Source: Lingula anatina
Taxonomy: Eukaryota; Brachiopoda; Lingulata; Lingulida; Lingulidae
Length of the DNA: 64,000 nt
Reading direction: 5' to 3'
Assembly (NCBI RefSeq): GCF_001039355.2
Contig: NW_019775760.1
Coordinates: forward strand, 115,718 to 179,717
Position 1 is the stretch's first letter; the number at the start of each line of letters is the position of its first letter. Made by a program: the position numbers and the translations under genes. The notes under the pieces are model-generated. The model was not told the DNA's origin. It saw only the letters and a program-made list of their open reading frames with translations, and did not search any database. This document shows, in pieces, positions 59,328-64,000 of this stretch.

Positions 59328-61911
59328 ATGGGAGTCACTAAGCAATACCTGCGGTATGCACCAAGTGCAGTATTTGGTGTTATTGGAAGTCACAAGTCCA
59401 ATGTGGTGTTCTTGGAAATACATGGCAACAAAGGCAAATTTTGTGCTGTTGGCGCATGTGAAAATGTTATCATTTGGGATATGCGGAAAGGAGAGAAGGT
59501 AAGAATATCGTAGGTGTATTGAAATCAAACACTGATAAGAACAGTGTATGTTACCAACAGTTTTTTGAAGTGGATTTTGAAAAAATATATAAATACCTGT
59601 ACATTTTTTGTGAACTTTCTTTAAAACTGTACCTTGCATAAAGTTCCATAATGTCTTTTTTTTTTCATTTGAATAAGATTGTCTACAATATTATTCTATT
59701 TAATTTAGTCAAATGTACTATATTAGTCTGAAATGATAAATGATTATAAGGCGAACACATGTTTATGTTTTAGCACCTAGAATTAAAAGGAGAAAAACAT
59801 GAAGTCACAGTAATTGCCAAAAGTCCAAGTCAGCGCCATGTAGCTGTAGGTTACCATGATGGCACTGTTCGCATCTTTGACATTTTGACTGGAGAATGCA
59901 CTGTCAAGTTTAGTGGTCATAAATCTGCTGTGTCTGCTCTCAACTATGACAAAACTGGGGTGCGACTGGCATCTGGAGCAAAGGTACATGTATGGCTATT
60001 TGAATTAAAAAGGTTTAGTTCAAGTTGGAATTGAATGAAGTATGGAATCAACAGTCATATCAACTGAAATTTGACCACTTTTAAGGCTTCCAAACAGTTG
60101 ACTGCATGTGTTTGTGGTGTTTGGGTTAAATCAGCAGTTTATATCTATATGTATTCTAACAAACATGTTTTTAGCTGGAAATGATCAAAACTTAAAATAA
60201 ATGTTAGTTTTATTTCTTAGAATACTGAAACAGTTTTTCTGCCTGTCATAACCTGAAAGACATGACATCTTACTTTTTCATCTCCATTAGACAAAAGACA
60301 AGAAATCTATTTCTTCTTAAATTTATTTAATATATAATGAAACTGAGACATAATAACTAGTTAAAAGCAGATTAGTTGAAATTTGAAATAATTTCTTACA
60401 GGATACTGATATCATAGTGTGGGATATAGTCAATGAAAGTGGTCTGTACAGATTAAAAGGACACAAAGGAATGGTGACCCAGGTCAGATTTTTTAATAAC
60501 AGGAATTTATTGATTTCAAGGTAAGTTTTACAGTTTTTACCTGTTACTCAAAACATGTTTTTATTATGTTATTTCTTTTGAAAAATAAAGAGTGCCATCA
60601 TTGTACCTTTTACCAGGATCACATTGATTTTTCACTTGATATTCACAAAAGTGTCAATGGCTAAATCATGACACTTTTTCTCACAATGGAGAAAAGTGCA
60701 CATAATCTGCTGCCCCAATAGAGGGTACCAACACAGTATTATTCATGTATTCTTAGATGATTTTCTCACATCGATTTTGAATCTGTTTGTTTTTGTCGGA
60801 ATATTAAACTTAAGGCAGACAAAATTGATAAGTTGGTTTACTAAGTGGATGATGACTGTATACAGGGTCTGCAGACAAAATTTGTATTTGTTTTTTTTTT
60901 TAGATATGATGTGTAATTTGCTAAATAATTATAATTCAGAGTGTGGGTAATTTTTGAGCAAGAAAATAAAAAACAACAGCATCAAGATTTTGTGTGTGTG
61001 TTGGGTGGGGGTGGGGACTGTTGTTAAATTTCTCCTCTGACCAAACCAATGCCTTATGCATTTCTACTTTTGATAAAAAAGCAAATAAGTCTTATTTCCT
61101 CAAAATTATGTCCAGTTGTGTTCTTTAGCCAACTTATTAATTCTGTCTGTTAAATTAATATAAAATATTTGGTAGCAAAACATGTCACACTATACTGTAA
61201 TGTTCCTGCACAAAGCTTTCCACCAATTTGAAAGCTATAGTACTTACTCCTTTTGAATTGTTTTCCAAGTTTGATTACATGTTTGATATGTACTAATTGA
61301 AATGACTCCACTGTGGCTAGCTCCAAGGACACTTTTGTAAAATTTTGGGACCTGGACACTCAGCACTGCTTCAAGACACTGGTAGGACACAGGACTGAGG
61401 TGAGGCACTGTGGATATTGAAGTAAAGATAGATAAAGAGAAAGTTGAATACGTAGGTAAAAAGCACTGAAGAATTTTGGTACATTCTTATTCTTGTACTT
61501 TAATATTCGCAGGAAATTGCATAGATTTACAGAATAATTTTTTTGTACAGGTACATTTAAGATATTTAGAATCATTTTGCCCCACAAATCATTCCGTTGC
61601 ATGTACAGTTGTATGTGTGTGTGTGTTTTTAGAAGAATTATATTCTGTATTGGACACTTTTATCTGTTCATATATACCTATTACCTATTTTCTGTAGACC
61701 AGATAAAGGCATTTGCCTGTAATTTATGAATTGCAAGTTCAAATATTACAGTTGAGAAATGTTGTAAAGTATATATTTATCTTAATTCTGTTTTATGTGA
61801 ATGTTTTTTAATCAGGTTTGGGATCTTGTCTTATTTCACGATGAACATCGTCTTATCACTGGGTCAGCTGACAGTGAGCTCAGAGTCTGGAAGATGCTAT
61901 ATCTTGATGAG
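59328..61911 (+). CDS. WDR3: WD repeat-containing protein 3, first five exons
   Basis: Exons 59328-59498, 59774-59983, 60402-60520, 61321-61399 and 61816-61911. They give 225 aa in one frame, ending at a donor (gtgagg) with no further exon before the N at 62268. The start [20 protein letters not shown] is the conserved WDR3 (yeast Dip2/Utp12) N-terminus. Successive WD40 blades follow: [75 protein letters not shown] and [16 protein letters not shown]. Family role: nucleolar component of the small-subunit processome (UTP-B) in 18S rRNA maturation. The remaining two thirds are outside the window. A second copy of exon 1 is at 63693-63863. Confidence 0.93.
60598..61150. repeat. Dispersed repeat modules in WDR3 intron 3
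   Basis: 60598-60720 resembles 53665-53790 (TGTACC-TTTACCAGG, TTTTCACT-GATATTCA). 60825-61150 resembles 52828-53225. The two modules occur in the opposite order in the two places. Unclassified. Confidence 0.5.
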
Positions 61912-62031
61912 GTGAGGGGATGTGGGTCTTGATTTATGGTGCATTTTAAAGTTAACCAGCATGTACTACGGAACTGAAAGGATTCTTGTCAAAAAAACCC
62001 TTTATATTTGAATTTTGATAATATATTTTTA

Positions 62032-62267
62032 TGTACAGACACAGATGTGTCTGTACATATAGCCATCATCTGCGTCTGTCGTCGCTGTCGCCGTCGTTGC
62101 CGTCGTTGCCGTCGCCGTGCACTTTTACCGATAACACGATAAGTGGAAAACTGTTTTTTCTTTTTGTTTGAAACTTACAGAACTGATGAATATTCGTAAT
62201 ATGCAGGTCAAGTTCGAAAATCAGCATGATCGGGTCACTTTTAGGGAATTTATGCTGTTTTTTCACT
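62032..62267. mobile_element. Palindrome-bearing repeat unit, cut by an N
   Basis: Starts with the same palindrome (arm TATGTACAGACACA) and the same CGTC-rich stretch and body as 16911-17341, ending TTTTTTCACT at the N. Here the CGTC stretch is longer (GTCGCCGTCGTTGCCGTC). Confidence 0.8.
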
Positions 62268-62268
62268 N
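62268..62268. other. Single N (assembly join)
   Basis: To its left is the palindrome-bearing unit after WDR3 exon 5. To its right the sequence restarts at the equivalent of 57839. Confidence 0.9.
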
Positions 62269-62438
62269 ACTATCTCTGACGCTGCTGCTAATTTTGGTTC
62301 CTGTTTCAAATATGATAAATCCTGAATCAAATTAGTCTGAGGAGAAATCGTCGATTCTTTCCTTAGCACCTGTCGCCAAACAACATAAGAAGATCGTGTC
62401 AATGAAAGAATGGTTCTAGTAGCCCTGAAACCTTCCAT
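62269..62438 (-). pseudogene. N-terminal fragment of the HAD phosphatase, copy 2
   Basis: Codons 1-56 of the phosphatase from the same ATG (62438), identical in protein sequence to the intact gene, cut by the N. The catalytic region is missing because the join falls before motif I. Probably an allele truncated by the assembly. Confidence 0.75.
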
Positions 62439-63692
62439 AACAAGTGACTTCACTTGACAAACTCAGTCATGGAGAGGAAAGACACTCCTGTTGAAAAGAC
62501 ATACCTCACTGACTAACAACAGGAAGGTAAATTTTCTTTTCCTTCCTTCGTGCGAAAAAGATTCTAAGAAATAAAACGCCGGTGCGCATGCTATCTAGGT
62601 CAAGTTACTACAACACGTGCAAACAAGTGCAAATTAATCTGTTTTTCTATGATGGTCCATTGCAGGTAAGTGATCAGTGGTTTGAAGAAAACACTTGTCA
62701 TTTCGGCCAACTCTATCAGTTTTTGATCCTTTTGTTTTCATGATACCACTCGCTAAATTGAGAACTTCCCAGTCAAATCATAAGGCATTGCCACTGCCAC
62801 TGCCACCGGCCACTGGTTGATGTAAACGTTGCACTTTTTGTTAAGTTACCGAATTAGTGCTAGAAAACAACAAATCAAAATACTCTCCAAAAGAAAGAAA
62901 GTGCAGAGGTTCTGGGGTTCTACGGTGAATCGACACTCCAAATGAATCTTGTATACAGTTATGGCTTGAATTGAAAGTAATACTAACAATAACAAGTGAT
63001 GACAATGAATATCTCTGAAACTGAAACTTACGAGCTGACCGATGTCAGATTCAGTATCAGTGGTATACTAAGTTACCATTCTAATGCTACTGGAGGACTC
63101 AAAACAATCTCTCAATAACATAAAAATATTTATTAACTATTTTGGTCTTATCGTTCAATTGATTTTATCCACTCTCGCTTCAGATGTAAGAAGTGAGAGT
63201 GTTCCATATTCTTAGACAATTTGAGGAAATAGTGGTCACTGTATATTGTACAGTTACCTTTTAAATAATTGCCTTAGGAATCAATTAAATGTATACCAAC
63301 CAAAAATTGAAAATGTTCAATGACATATTCCACATATATTTTGCAAAGTTACATTTATCTTATCTTTCCTAATTCATGATAAACCCCTTGCAGTATGAGT
63401 TCCTGATGTTGATATTTCCTTTTAAAATGTACAAGAAGACATGGAAGTCTAAGTTTTATATTAATAACACATTGAAGATCATAGTCTGTTGTAATTTTAG
63501 CCATTTATTTGAGCCATTATTAGAGTCAGCCTGTAAACAGTTAATCAGAAATATGAAAGAAAAACCATACATTAAATAATTTTTTTCTGATAAATATTTT
63601 TTAAACAGTGCCAACACGCCATTTTTTTTATGCTGCATTGAGAATACCACTGCCTCTAATTGATAAGTAGTATTTTGTATTCTTCAAGCTAA

Positions 63693-63863
63693 ATGGGAGT
63701 CACTAAGCAATACCTGCGGTATGCACCAAGTGCAGTATTTGGTGTTATTGGAAGTCACAAGTCCAATGTGGTGTTCTTGGAAATACATGGCAACAAAGGC
63801 AAGTTTTGTGCTGTTGGCGCATGTGAAAATGTTATCATTTGGGATATGCGGAAAGGAGAGAAG
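63693..63863 (+). CDS. WDR3: WDR3 exon 1, copy 2
   Basis: 57 codons identical in protein sequence to 59328-59498, with the same donor (GAG AAG|gtaaga). If this is the second haplotype, exons 2-5 should recur just beyond 64000 and this would be the start of the complete gene. Confidence 0.75.
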
Positions 63864-64000
63864 GTAAGAATATCGTAAGCGTATTGAAATCAAACACTGA
63901 TAAGAACAGTGTATGTTACCAACAGTTTTTTGAAGTGGATTTTGAAAAAATATATAAATACATTTTTTGTGAACTTTCTTTAAAACTGTACCTGTACCTT

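Larger units (their letters stand above)
57839..59640. repeat. Duplicated segment, copy 1 (HAD phosphatase/WDR3 5' ends)
   Basis: Collinear with 62269-64000. The two match closely over 57839-58765 and from 59158 on. Between these the two copies hold different sequence, here including the fold-back element at 58874-59117. Confidence 0.9.
62269..64000. repeat. Duplicated segment, copy 2 (HAD phosphatase/WDR3 5' ends)
   Basis: The partner of 57839-59640, continuing to the window edge. It has a small insertion near 62769-62786 and the alternative sequence at 63205-63525, in place of the fold-back element. Confidence 0.9.

Noticed and set aside
14957-63863. Real tandem duplication of three unrelated gene starts
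   Set aside because: Possible, but three independent events each carrying a single N are better explained by unmerged haplotypes. Not excluded without read data.
1-64000. tRNA, rRNA, CRISPR, operon or phage features
   Set aside because: Looked for and not found. The sequence is intron-bearing animal DNA.

Overview
The window is animal nuclear DNA, most likely from a lophotrochozoan and probably a bivalve or other mollusc. The evidence is AT-rich sequence with short exons, long introns with GT-AG sites, a degenerin/ENaC channel, very high local heterozygosity, many short TTAA- or palindrome-ended non-autonomous elements, and single-N contig joins. No bacterial, viral, rRNA, tRNA or CRISPR features were seen. 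The species is inferred, not proven.

Layout, left to right: (1) 334-4842 (+), nine 3' exons of a degenerin/ENaC/ASIC-type sodium channel; (2) 4843-10040, no gene, with a fold-back element and a TTAA element; (3) 10041-13534 (-), a 378-aa FAD-dependent oxidoreductase of the DAO/Tda3-like family; (4) 14957-24613 (+), NSRP1, a nuclear-speckle splicing regulator, whose first two exons occur twice; (5) 26250-26811 (+), an unrecognised small single-pass membrane protein, followed by a Met-less open segment at 26861-27112; (6) 28903-32982 (-), CHORDC1, the CHORD/CS-domain HSP90 co-chaperone; (7) 35740-50466 (+), a CIN85/CD2AP (SH3KBP1) adaptor with three SH3 domains and a C-terminal coiled coil. It holds a 3-kb phase-1/phase-1 mega-exon between SH3-2 and SH3-3 that can be skipped, included in frame, or read through to a stop; (8) 54046-54455 (+), a broken HAD-phosphatase copy; (9) 56962-58008 (-), an intact, intronless HAD phosphatase of the phosphoglycolate/p-nitrophenyl phosphatase type; (10) 59328-61911 (+), the first five exons of WDR3, a ribosome-biogenesis WD40 protein that runs off the window.

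Three gene 5' ends appear twice as direct, slightly diverged copies: NSRP1 exons 1-2; CHORDC1 exons 1-2 with SH3KBP1 exon 1; and HAD-phosphatase 5' end with WDR3 exon 1. Each pair has one N between or at the copies. These are most simply unmerged haplotypes at contig joins and not real tandem duplications, though this needs read-level checking. The copies act as allele pairs: they show a TTAA-flanked element present in one and absent in the other, a second fold-back element in only one copy, and microsatellite length differences. A palindrome-bearing repeat (arm TATGTACAGACACA) lies at or next to three of the four N positions.

The genes are unrelated in function. CHORDC1/SH3KBP1 and HAD phosphatase/WDR3 are arranged head to head across short promoter intervals. 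The CHORDC1/SH3KBP1 interval carries clear E-box, ETS and YY1-like motifs.
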